Shown one piece after another: positions 35,001 to 49,200 of a stretch of 64,000 nucleotides of DNA (position 1 is its first letter; each line of letters begins with the position of its first letter). Source of the DNA: Haliclystus octoradiatus (lineage: Eukaryota > Cnidaria > Staurozoa > Stauromedusae > Haliclystidae); contig OU744451.1 of NCBI GenBank assembly GCA_916610825.1, positions 8,933,441 to 8,997,440 on the forward strand, in the 5' to 3' direction. The notes beneath the pieces were generated by a model, which was not told the origin of the DNA, made no database searches, and saw only the letters and a list, made by a program, of their open reading frames with translations. Position numbers and translations under genes: made by a program.

Positions 35001-38000
35001 CTAACCTTTAACTGTGTCTATGATTACATTTTATTATTATTCCATAACATCGATTTGTATCTTTCTGTAGATGGTGGATATTCAAGATGGAGTATGTGGA
35101 ATGAGTGTAGTGCTCCATGCGGACCAGGAACACAAAGTAAAGAAAGAGCATGTACAAACCCAGAACCTCAATATGGTGGTAAACCATGCGAAGGAGACAA
35201 TAAAGAAAGCAGACCTTGCGAAATCAAAAAGTGTCCAATCGGTAAGAGGTGCTAAGCAATCAAGGATTGTAAACAAAACCCCCCTCCCTATAGACTTAGT
35301 TTGGCTATCCCCAGGTAACACTTGATTGTTAACAAGATAGTCACGGTCAGAATAAGGTATCATTTATCAAAAATATCAAGACCATTAATGCATTTAGTAA
35401 TTTTGACGTGAGTTACTCAAACCGTTTCATTTTTATCCTTGTAGGGTTAAATTAACACTGGACAAGATGCCTGATATGTTCCATATTCATTTAACGTCGA
35501 CACAATCCTCACAGACACGAAAAATGTAATATCGAGTATATTTAATGTATTTTTAGATGGTGCTTATTCAACTTGGGGCCCATGGATGCCAGAATGCTCA
35601 GCAACATGTGGGGGTGGAACATCAGTAAGAAGTAGAACATGTACAAACCCACAACCACAATTCGGTGGTAAAGATTGCGAAGGAATCAACGGAGAAGAAA
35701 AGAAATGCAACGAACAACCATGCCCTATCGGTAATGCTCAATTTCAAATAACAACAATGAATGATGTCTTTTAGATATTTGTTTCTTCAAAGTGTTTATA
35801 CCAGTAATGCAAGTATTTAATCCATAATATTTTTTATCACTTTGCTTCCAGATGGAGTATACTCTCCATGGGGAGCATGGGGTAAATGTACGAAGTCATG
35901 CGGAACAGGTGAACAGTCAGCCTCAAGAACATGCACCAATCCTGCTCCACAATTCGGAGGAAAAGATTGTGTCGGAAACGCTGACATAACAAGGAAATGC
36001 AACGACTTCCCTTGTCCAATTGGTAAGAAGATACTTTTCTTAATACGACACCAGGAGTTCTTAAATTTCTCCTCTATCATATTTTAAACGTTAATTTTAA
36101 TGTTTGATCACACACTATCAAGCATGAAATATATACTATATATGGGTACGCATCGACTGAGGATTTTGAAAAGCTTTAGGATGTTACGGCAACAGTCAGC
36201 CCAGTGTTACACATAGACAGTAGGCTACAATCGTCATGTGCTTGTTCAATTTAATTCACACACAATTTGAATAGTTAAATAGTGTGTATACAAAAAGTGA
36301 ATGAATGATGATGATAGTTATATGGTAGTTCTGATACCTGGAAATAACACCAATATAATACAGGACTTGGCTGCAGCTCTTGTGACATGGAGAAGATCAC
36401 AATAAGCTCCACTACATTAGATATTCATACGAATCTATGTAACGATGCTCTTTTGTCGATTTTCAGATGGTGGATACAGTGAATGGGAGATCAGAATTGA
36501 ATGTGCTGCTTGTGGTGGTGGAATCAGAGAATATACAAGATCATGCAACAACCCACCACCCCAATTCGCAGGAAAACCATGTGAAGGAGATACAACAAGA
36601 ACTGAAGCTTGTCTAACAGATCCATGTCCAATAGGTAATCATTTTATTTGAATTCGTAGCAAGAGGCTGTAAAAGGCAATGTTTAACGGTAACCTTCTAT
36701 CAAGGCGCCTGTGTCTGTTCGATTTTTGGAAGAGCAATGCGTAGAGCAATGATGAAAATTGCGGCAAAACATAGCAGGTCAATTATTCACTAACAAAACT
36801 GGTTCTAGAATCAGTACATTCGAATATAGCAATGTCAGAAATTGAGCGATTCAGAATGCAGTAAATAAGTTTTTACGGGAATGTTCATCGTGATCCAAGA
36901 ATTCATTATCTCTTAAAAACCATGCCATCTTTTCATGTAATGATAGGTTTAACTCATCCACAAAACAACATGTCTGCTGCTTTCCAACTATAATAATGTC
37001 TCTTCCATCGCAAATATAAAAGGAAACTCCTAGACTGTTTAGCAATGTCAACAAAAACAAAATATTGCAATGGATCACCTACTGTATTATTCCATTCTGT
37101 TCTCAGTGTTTTGATGTACGACAATATCGTTATAGCTTTATAGTATTGAAAATTCCACAACGCATATCTATATGGGTAGTTAAATTATAGTCCTAACGAT
37201 TATATGTTCTTTACAGCCAAATCAAATTCCCACTATTTCTGTCAATAACAGTAAGCCCAAGAAATCCGATAGTAGGTTATTTACGGTCAAATTTTGCTAA
37301 ATATTTACCACTAACAACGGATTCTGCCAAAACCGGTAAATTAGTTTGCCTCCCTACCATACCGCTATTACCGGATTCAACTGTAGTTCGTTTATGAAGC
37401 AATGACATTGTGGTGATATGTGTTAAAAGAGGGATTGATTTCAGGTTAAATATATTTTTATATTAGATGGAAATTATACATCATGGAGTGTGTGGGGACA
37501 ATGTTCAGTTACATGCGGTGGAGGAACCCAAGGACGTGATAGATCATGTACCAATCCACGTCCACAGTACAACGGTAAAGATTGTTCAAGTCTTGGAGCA
37601 GATAGCGAATCAATGGAATGCAACGTCAACCCATGTCCAATCGGTATGTTTAATTAGTGGTGCATTCAATCTAAGGGAGACAATGCTGTAATCTTAATTT
37701 AGTAGACATCATCGTATAAGGAAAAATCAATAAATAAAACCATTCTCAGAAGATAAGGATTTCCACTTGAAGTCGTTAATAGGCTTTTGAATCTGTAACA
37801 TTTAGAAATTCTTTCAGTTTGTCTAGCCACTACCAATATTCTTTCAAATTGTACTCAGCATTTAAGATGAACAAGGATGTCCTACGATTACACTATCTCC
37901 ATGCTATTCATGGTTGATTCTGATCAGGAGGCAAAAGAGATGCTCTTGTTAGTTAGCCATCAAACGCCTAGTATTTCATATTTGGGGAATGATTGTTGAT

Positions 38001-40253
38001 CATCGGGGCTTAACTACTGATACTAAACCCCTGACTAATGGAAACAGGTTTTATAAAATATCTCCTTTTATACACCTTTCTGATAACCTGGTAATCCTAT
38101 ATTCAATCAATGGTAACGAGAATAGTTTCAATGACACTCGTTAACATTATTCATCAATAGCTATGGCTACAACCTGTATATTCCATATTTTAATACTTCT
38201 TTACAGAAATAAATAATTATACATTTTAAAAAATATATAAAAGAAATAGTACAGTAACAACAGATTCGTTGTATATCTTCCAGATGGTAAATATCAAGAA
38301 TGGGAACAATGGAGTGATTGCAGTGTTACATGCGGTGGAGGATCACAGAAAAGATCCCGTGTATGTGACAATCCTCAGCATGGTGGTTCACCTTGTTTTG
38401 GTCCAGCTGATGAAATTAGAGATTGTAGTCCATACGGATGCCCAGTTGGTGAGTAAGTTATTACCGTAGGTGTGTAATGCGTATATAGATAGAGAGCCAA
38501 CAGAGAAGGGGTCTCCGGAAGGCAATGTGCGATTGTTTTCAGATTAGTTCCGAATCTGGAAATTCCGTTCTATGTGACGTTAGTATAACCAGTGGCTTAA
38601 TGGCTAAGGCTGTCTGTTGTCGTATAGTAGTGGTTTAACAATGGAATCCAATATTAGATTTGAAATGATTCAATAAATAAGGCAACTAAATTAAGTTGCT
38701 AAACTGTGCAACAACATCAGGACATTCCAACCTTGTCAATGTGGCTAAATACATATACAATAATAATAATAATATAATAATATTAATAGGTGGATTGTTC
38801 CACACCAGTTCTCAGATAGTGCTCAATGAAATTAATCAGAGCATTTATATAAAACGAGAGTCAAAAATGAAACATTCTAGATTTCCACTACTTCAAGTTT
38901 CACACCAGAAGGTGATCATCAGGCGATTTATTTAATGATCACCTTCTGGTGTGAAACTTGAAGTAGCGGAATCCTAGAACGTATACACACATGGTTTCAA
39001 TGGTTTCTCACGTAAGTGATCCTCTCTGTGAGTTTCACCTTTCAATTGAATTTCAATAGAGGACAGAATATTGCGTTTATCTTATAACTGCATTGTTATT
39101 TAACAAATTTGTTGGTGTAGATAGAGCTACGATGGGTCAGTATAACAACTGTAATGTTTTTCTTTTACTTTAGATGGTGGATTTGGTGACTGGACACCAT
39201 GGGAAGATTGTACATTGACATGTGGAGGAGGATTCCAAAATCGATCACGTCAATGTGACAATCCTCGACCAGCAAACAATGGCAAACCATGCGATGGAGA
39301 TTGGGGAGAGAACAGAACCTGCAATTTAGCACCATGCCCAATTGGTAATATCTCATACATACGCATTACATCTATTGTGAACGCTATACATTCCACAAGT
39401 TGACCATCTAACGGATAAGATCTGAAAAAGTAGAAATTAAGACGATACAATCAATAAATATAAAAAGAAAGAGAAAGAAATAGATTATATACTATAGAGT
39501 ATAAACAAATAAACAAAAAGTCAAATCACTGATGCAAATAAGAGTAAGATATAAAAACATGACAAACATGCGCCTACCATTGATTGCTAACGTTAACTTT
39601 GATTTTCATTTTCAAGATGGTGGCTATTCTGATTGGTCTGCTTGGGAAGAATGTAGCTTTACTTGTGGTAATGGAACACAATTCCGCAGAAGAGTGTGCA
39701 ATAGCCCAACACCTCAATATGGCGGTGATCCATGTGTTGATGTATCATACGAAACACAAGGCTGTAATCCAAAACCATGTCCAATAGGTAAATTATCAAT
39801 ATGTATATCCTTGATGACTATGAACAAAGTACGTATACTCTGTAATTTACATCTATACTAATTCGAAACGTTACAACAGCCCTCCGCGAAAAATAATGTC
39901 GAGTTGTCGTTATTCTTTACTATGAACTATTTTACTTGGAAACTATGCTTATAAAGATATTAAATATCATTTCAACAACTAATGTAAGGTTTTTTTCATT
40001 AGATGGTGATTACCTTGAATGGTCAGAATGGACTAAATGCAGTAAATCGTGTGGAGGTGGTGAACGAACAAGGTCAAGGACATGCAATGCTCCTCAATTT
40101 GGTGGTAAACCATGCGCTGGGCCAGCTGCTCAAAGCGAACCATGCAACTCGAATAGCTGTCCAATAGGTAATGGGCAAGTGTTTCAAAACAGTTAATATA
40201 TTTACCTCATTAAACTGAAATGCGGCAATTGAATTGCTTTCCAAATAAATTGT

Positions 40254-40285
<32 letters not shown>

Positions 40286-43200
40286 GCTCGAGTTGGCTCT
40301 GCGAGTGAAGAGAGAAAGTTTGATAGTCTTATCCATCTGTTTTTGAGGTAAAACAAACTGACTCAAATTATTGTCAAAATTTCTCGCAGAAAGGTAAGTA
40401 TTAAAAGTCAGAGCCACCTTAAATGATTATTGTCAGCAAATTGTACGAATTAAAACAAAAATACAAGAAAACAAGATTCGGTTGTGGATTCGTAAGCATG
40501 TTGATGACCAAGCAGAATAATATAAATGACTGAGTGCTTGTGTTTTGCAGATGGAGGTTACACATCATGGACTGGATATACACCGTGCTCAGAAAACTGC
40601 GGGGGTGGAACACAGAAAAAAGAACGTTTTTGTACAAATCCAGCACCACAATTCAATGGTTTACCATGCAGTGGAGCATCCAGCATGTCAAAAGAATGTA
40701 ATGTAGACCCATGCCCAATTGGTAAGTGTTTGTTTAATGGAGAGTCAATCAATTCTGTGAAAAACTATGCTAGAGAATCATACACAATGCCACAATATTA
40801 TAAGAATTCAGGAAGAAAAGTATGTCTACTATCCGGTCTACTATAGTACTTTATGTCTATATCACATGTCTTCAAATGCACTTCAGTTGAATGATGTGGT
40901 TGACCAATAGAGCATAGCACAGTAGCATACAAGTAAATCCGTGAACACACATGGGAGTATATTGACTTGAAACAGTATACACATAAGATATCACTTGATT
41001 CAAAAAATACTCATTCATTAACTATCAAAATATTGTCCAGATGAGGATTGTTTCTGTTTTAAATGTTTATAATTCTGTGTTTCAAGATGGAGGATTTACA
41101 ACGTGGATTAACTGGTCTACCTGTAATAAAGAATGTGGGACTGGAGTTCAAAGTCGGGCTCGTGCATGTACAAGCCCAGCACCACAGTTTGGCGGCAAAG
41201 ATTGTGATGGATCAGTTACAGAAACTCGTCCTTGTAACATCAACCCATGTCCAATAGGTAATTTGCCTTGAGATACTTGAAACTTTTGATAGAAATTAAA
41301 CGTCGATTAAAAACTCATTTGAAGACTTTAAGTCAAGTTCTTGTGAAATGAGTATACAATATACAATTGCTTTTTTTCTTAAGACATTATCTCATCAAAA
41401 TTAAATTGAATACAACAGATGTTATAAAAGTCTCTTCAGTAGCTCTGCTTTTTCATTCCGATGTGAATAAATAAATGAATCCGGAGAGAGAAAAGAAACC
41501 CGTGCCTGCATTTCTCCAAACATTTCATGGAGTTCGAATATAAAAAGACCTCGATCTATTTTTGCAAAGTATGTGCAAATTACACTGTTGTTTTACACAA
41601 ATTGTCGCCATGACACACCAGACAGTTTGATGAAGGTAGTATCACATTAACATTATAATATCTTCGTTAATACCAAATTGTAATTAATCGTCTGTTCTTT
41701 ATAATTTGTTTATAGATGGTGGATATACAACTTGGACTGCATGGGGCAAATGTTCAGTCTCATGCGGAGGTGCTATTCATTCTAGATCAAGGGAGTGTAC
41801 TAATCCAGCACCTCAACATGGTGGAAAAGACTGCCAAGATGTTGACTTTGAATCACGCATATGCAACGCCAATCCTTGTCCAATCGGTATGAAGTTCCAT
41901 TAGAATTCTGATGCCTTCTCTTTTTATCCTTACGTGCCCTCTCGTGCGTCAAATATCAATAGCTCATAGGAAATTATGCGCTAATTGCTTGATACCAGCT
42001 ACACAATCAATGCTAGACAAATCTACCGTAAACTGGGACAACCAACAGGCCAGTCGTAATGTATATGTGTCAATAAAAGGTGAATATCTGCATACGAATA
42101 AAACCTGGTTTCCACTTTGATAGAGAGTCATATTAAGAGGCATATCGTTCTGTATTGTCGGCACAATTGTATGCGATCGAGTGCCTAATTTATACTATAG
42201 GGATGCAAGCGATTGCTGGGACTACTCTTGATACTTCTCAATCGAAATTCTCAGTTGAACCAGATATATATATATATATATATCGTTATATATAATATAT
42301 CAACAATAAACTTTATACACCGAATTAACAAACTTATAATTTCCATTGCGATGTTAAACATTCAAATAATGTTTTCTTTCTTCTGTTTTACAGACGGTGG
42401 CTACACTGCCTGGGCTGAATGGTCGACCTGTGATAAACAATGCGGAGGAGGAGATCAAAGTAGAGCTAGAACATGCACAAGACCCGCACCACAATTTGGC
42501 GGCAAAGATTGTGTCTTACCACCAACAGAAAGCAGAAAATGCAATGAACAGCCATGTCCAATTGGTATGTCTTTGGGGGGTCTCTTTTAGGAGTATCAAT
42601 CAGGTATCAGCCCGTGTCTCATAAACACCAGAAACGTATAAAATATAGATCTGCAGTGAAAGATAATTCACAGAAAAAACACGTTGATAATTATAGAATA
42701 TCTTCACGCAATATCTTGTATGTGCTGAAGGCTTATTTTGCTTGATTTCGGAAAAAAATCCAGTTCATGTAAAAGACAGAGAACAAAGCGCTTGAAAGCT
42801 ATCAGGTGAACAAGAAAGTTTATCTCAGAACAAGCAAAAACAGAATTTGGATAAAGTGAAATAGATTCTCACAAGATGACTTGCTATAACTATGTTTGCA
42901 TTAGAATTATATATATATAAGTATTACTCATCAATGTTGACATATATGCACGTAACGGTATAGAAATATCATGTAAAGAAGAATCTGCTTCATATTAAAT
43001 ATCTTGTTTACTGTATAGACGGTCAATACTCTGCATGGAGTTCATGGGGAAGTTGCAGTAAAGAATGCGGTGGTGGCCGACGCTCAAAAAGCAGAACGTG
43101 CACAAATCCAGCACCAGCAAATGGTGGTAAACCTTGTCAAGGAGCTGATATAGAAGATGAAGATTGCAATTCTCAACCATGTGCAATCGGTAAGATGTCA

Positions 43201-46200
43201 CAAAACACAACGATAACCATAATTGTCTTGATCGTTGATGTAGGCATAACTGATACAACGTCCATGAAAAGAGAAGAAGATAGTAATAATAAGCAATAAG
43301 TAAAATAGTAGTAGTAATAATCAGACGGAAGAATTCAAATTTTAAAAATAGTATGAAATGTAGGATATCTAGGTAAATTTTCAAGGATATTTATGTGAAA
43401 ATGTATTAAATAGACTTTTACATGGTCAAATGTAGTCTGAAGTCTGAACATTCTCATGTCTAATGATCAATAGTAGTATAGACATTCACATTATAGGAAT
43501 GTGCCGTCCCTCTTTCACCTAACATATTTGATACACAAAGAACGTCATAAATCACGACATCAGACATAGCGGACAAAGAAACCTGTTTAGAAACTTGAAA
43601 TTCTGAATAATGGCAGAACGGAGAGAGAGGGCAATATCCAAGGCGAAAAAACATTTCGTGAACTTGATAAATTATACTTCTAGAAATTCGCGGAGATTAG
43701 AAATAGTCAATGAACTTCATAAACATCCAAATGTGCATTCATATAAACTTTTAATAAAGCTCATTCTTGAATTTTTCTTTTTAGTTTGATAAACAGAAAG
43801 AATTTCACAGTGGCTATACTAGCCATAGTATACTTTAGAAATATAGATAATTCTAGTAAGCCTTAAAGTTCCATAATAATTCTTATAATTGTGATAAAGC
43901 TGAAAAGATGAAACACAATATTAAGGTTCGAATTATAATACTCTGGTTGGGAATTGTATCTATAAGTCTATATTACTCTGAAGTCTATATACGAACATAT
44001 CGAAATCGACACAGCGAGAAGTAAGACTTGGGCAAGTAGGCCTACAACAAAGGTTAACAATGTATACTGATAATGATAATTTTGTACCTTATTTCATTCA
44101 AAGATGGTGGCTTCACACCATACAGTGAGTGGGGTCAATGCACCAAAACTTGTGGTGGTGGAACAGAAACAAGAACACGTTCATGTACAAATCCAATAGC
44201 CCAATTCGGTGGTAAACCATGCGAAGGAGCAACAAGTGAAACTCGTTCATGTAACAACCAAGAGTGCCCAATCGGTAAGTGCAAGCATTACCATATGCAT
44301 ATAACGTGTACAGCGATAGTACAAGACGCATCAATATGATTTATTTTAGTCAAGTCATTTCAAAGGAGTAAACTCATGTTGACAGCTGATGAGCTGAACA
44401 GAGTTTAATCGAAATTTCCATTAAAAAGTGGATGCATTTGTTTTTACACGTAAACAATGTGTTGATGTTGGAAGAAAAACGAAATAGCAGGCCGACAATA
44501 ACAGTAACATTATATGTTTTCTGTTAAAATTATGTTCAACGTGTCCATGAAGCTGGAGTACATTACTTCAGAAATAATTAAACAAACAAATATGCACGGA
44601 AACCAAAAACAAACAGTCAAGTAAATGAGTAAGGCAATTGTATAAGGCTAATCTACTTGCATGGTTGCCTTTACAGATGGTGGATATACATCATGGTCTG
44701 TATATAGCGAATGTGACGTCACATGCGGTGGTGGATCACAAGGAAGAACACGTACATGCACAAACCCATCCCCAGCATTCGGTGGTAAACCTTGCGTTGG
44801 AGAGCAACAAGAATCAATGAAATGTAACGAACAACCATGCCCAATTGGTGAGTTACTCCACAAATGATTGGAGATAAATTTCGGCTGATAATGACTGAAA
44901 ATGTAGTAGATCTGTTACGATGTGGTTTGGTAATCACGATCATCACAATATGCTTTCTTCCAGAGCAGTGGAACTCTCCACGGAAATTTCGTTCATACTT
45001 GTAAATTATATGGAATGATCGGATTTTAAGAGCTATACAAGTATCTATCTATGACATGCTCTCTATGCTAAATCCAAATGCTACCAGTATGTCAATTATC
45101 CACCAGTCAGTCAACTTCTCCATATAATTATTGAAGCATTGAGAATTTCATTGCATATTTATGTCAAAATGTGCATTTAAGAGAATACAGCATGACATTT
45201 GTAAACGACAATTACTCTTAGAAATTCTACGTTACAATAACGACAATTAATTTTCCGGTTAATTCTGAAAAACTTTATACAAGCAAACTATCCATAGCAA
45301 CTTGAAATTCAACGTTAATGCAACGTTACTCAATTATGTTTTCTTTGTTCTTGATTGAATAGATGGTGGATACACTACTTGGGGTGATTGGTCTGAATGT
45401 AGTTTAACTTGTGGAAAGGGCATGAATACAAGAGCAAGGACGTGTACTAACCCAGTACCACAGAATGGTGGCAGACCATGCGAAGGTCCAAACACAGAAA
45501 CTGCTTACTGCAACACATATCATTGCCCTATTGGTAAGAAATAATGTCAACTATTTCATGTGATTATTATTGAGCCACAACTTGAGAAAAAGACTCAATA
45601 CTATTGGCATGCAAAGACTAATTCTGATGTGTTCACGGAAATGGCGAAGTGTCAACAAATACCATTTAATTTATCAGAGCGATATTAACGTTGTTATTTT
45701 TGCTTAATACTTTGCACTTGCCTTCGCCACTTGCCGTTGGGTTTGTTTCTCTACATAAACAATAGTGAAATTATCAAATGGTTATGATGTTAAAGCAGTT
45801 CATGTTATCATTGGACTATTCATGTCCACTTTTACTCTATCTCTTCTCGCTTGAGCGTCCTTGGAAGTGTTGAAGGCGTCGACTTCTGAAAAACATTGTT
45901 CTCATAATTTCGATCACAGACACAACTAAGAAACAAGCATTAAGTACTAAAATAAGTAGAAAATACTACTGTATTGCATCATACGTGGTTTACATCCCGG
46001 TAAAAAATTAGACGCAAATGTTTTGCTCGTAATTGACTGAACCTTGTTTACGTAGATGGAGGTTATACAAGTTGGTCAGCATTTGATGAATGTACTAAAT
46101 CATGCGGTGGAGGTGTTCATACAAGTAGAAGGGAATGCTCCAATCCTATCCCACAATTCAATGGAAAAGAATGTGAAGGAGAAGCAAGTAAAACAGCTGA

Positions 46201-49200
46201 ATGCAATGCACAACCGTGTCCAATTGGTAAGAATACATACTGCCCATTAAAAGTTGAGACTGCAGTTTCATATGCCGCAAAAGGATAAAAACAAGATTTG
46301 AAATAAACATTGACAAGGATATTATAAGACTTGGAATAAATGAAACAGCTACTCCATCACACTATTTTACACTATAATATATTTGAACTTTTGATTGATA
46401 AGTTCATGTGAAAATCAGTGTTCATAAAATCATGATCTATATGAAAGTTCTTTCTAAAAATTACATGTAATTTTTGTTAATTTCACATGAACAGATGGTG
46501 GATATACTGAGTGGTCAGCATGGGGTAAATGTTCAAAGTCATGTGGCGGTGGACAAAGGTCTAGTTCAAGAACATGTACCAATCCATCACCTTTATATGG
46601 TGGCAAAAGCTGTTCCGATTCATCACAGAAAACAGAAGAATGCAATCAACAGCCTTGCCCAATCGGTATGAATATTTTCAGTTATATATATTATATATAT
46701 ATTATTAGATGTTATCTAATAATAAAGAACATAGTGCCCAATGTCATAAATGACAGAGCTGTAAATAATAATAATAGAATAGAAAGGAGTCAGAGACCAC
46801 ACATTCTTATACTGTTACTTTGTTTCATGCGTTTATAGCAATCATCAGAGAGAAATTTTTTCTGTCTGATGATTGCCGTAAAAGCATGAAACTTAAAAGT
46901 AACAGTATAAGAATGTGTGGTCTCTGACTCCTTTCTATTTCTATTATTATTGTTATATATATACATATAATTTAAGGCCTGGAAATTCTAAAATACACGG
47001 CATTATTCAAAAATATCCACTTCGAAAGTAGATGAGAAAATATTTGTCTGAGGATCAATTTTCTTATGTGATTCACAAATAAATCGGTAAATGTTATTTT
47101 GAAGGTAATCGTATATACTGTATTCAGGATTCTCAATATAAATAAGGAAACTTTCCAAATATGAAACAAGAAACCAAAAAAATATATTTTCTCTATTTTC
47201 TTGATTGTCATATTCATGCATCAACCATCATGGGAGTTCACAAACGGTTCATGAGTTACCATGAATGTGCAAGAGAAAGAAGTTTATTACTGTTGATTCT
47301 GTATGGATGTTCATGAACGGTTCATAAAATGCACAACCAGATAATGTGGTTTGTGCGTTTATTAATGTTCATGAACTGTTCATGGATCCATAAAATGTAT
47401 TTTCAAATTGGTCTACAGTCACAGTAATGAAGTTTGTATCCAAAGAGATGATCCTTACAAATCTATAACTGCGGCTAAGGTGGAAATCCAACCTCGCAAA
47501 AAAAATTTCACGAGTTCATGAACAAATCATGAACCTTATGACCAGTTTATGAACGACTACTAGACATGTTATCCCCAGTTCATGGACATTGAATTGCGTA
47601 TTTTTATGAACTTGGACAGCTCATGAACACGATCCAATTTAACACCATAGATTGAAATTTTCATAGACAGGTAACTGCCATGTTAGATTATATTAAGACC
47701 CATGAAAACGAATATTTAGCTTGACATAATATTTGGGATCAGAAAGCGGTAAGATAATGGTAGCTTTGAGCATCTGCACAAAGTTGGTAATCACAAACGT
47801 CCTATGTTTCATAGATGGACAATATTCAGAATGGAATGATTGGACATCATGTGATAAGATCTGTGGTGGAGGAATCCAAGAGAAAACAAGATTATGTAAT
47901 AGCCCAGCACCAGCCAATGATGGTAAAGACTGTGTAGGCAGCCCAACAATGACTCAAAGCTGCAATCAACTACCTTGCCCAGTCGGTAAGTCTTCTTGTT
48001 TTCCATGTACTTTAATTTCTATTCAACTTTGCTTATAGATATACAGTCTAACCTCTTGAAAAGACCACCTCTTTACAGCTAACCACCACATGTCGGCAGT
48101 GCTCATTCTAGCAATGTATAAAATAGTATTTTCTATTGAAATAACTCATACAGTGGTTGATTTATCTATCTCTCGTAGCAGCTGGCTGTTATATTCAGGT
48201 TTTACTGTACTCCTTTCAATAGACATATGTTTCCAGCATTATCACATTAGATATCCATATAAAACTAGAGTCAACACACCTTTGCAATATTGGTATACAA
48301 TTGTTTTGTTCCAATTTGTAATTATAAATCATTATTAATTATAATCAGCATTCATGTAATGTAAAGCATGGTCAAGCCTGGAAATTGAAATGTTCTTTGA
48401 TGTGAATGTGTTTATAAATTCCACCTTTCCTATCTTAGATGGTGGATATTCAGATTGGATGATGTGGACCGTATGCACTGTGAAATGCGGTGGTGGTACA
48501 CAGACCAAAACAAGAACATGCACAAACCCAGTACCACAAAATGGCGGCAAAGTTTGTGAAGGAATAGATTTTGAATCACAAACCTGTGGAAATGCACCTT
48601 GTCCAATTGGTAAGAATAGAATTTGAATAGACGATGGAGCCGATTTATAGACGCTACTAACAGCCCAAGAACCGTTCTCAAACATCATCTCCATGAACTA
48701 TTCATAAGAAACAGTAGTTTTATGAGAAAGTTAATACTTTGTGATGAATTAGTTTTGGTAGGCGACGTTCATGTCCCAAGAAGTGGCATTACCACCAGCA
48801 AAAACAATACTAAAATTACATTTCATGTCTCATTAAATACACTCCAATCAACACTACCTATAATAATTTGATAGAAAAAACAATTGGTAATAACATATTT
48901 AATATTTTTATTTTGCTTTTGAATCAATCTCGAAAGTATTTTGTAAAACAATTATTCAGTCCCTCCTCAGACTTTAGTAAACTTAATGTTGAAATGTTGT
49001 TGAAATAAAACATGAAAAATATATAGTATGTACTATGTTATAGACTTAAAAGTAACGATGATGTTACATTTCTTACCATAGCTGAGAACATACATATTTT
49101 TGACAATATATACGTTTTAATTTTCAGATGGTAAGGTATCAGATTGGAGTCAATGGGCAGACTGCAGTGTATCGTGCGGTGGAGGTAAACGGGTGAGATC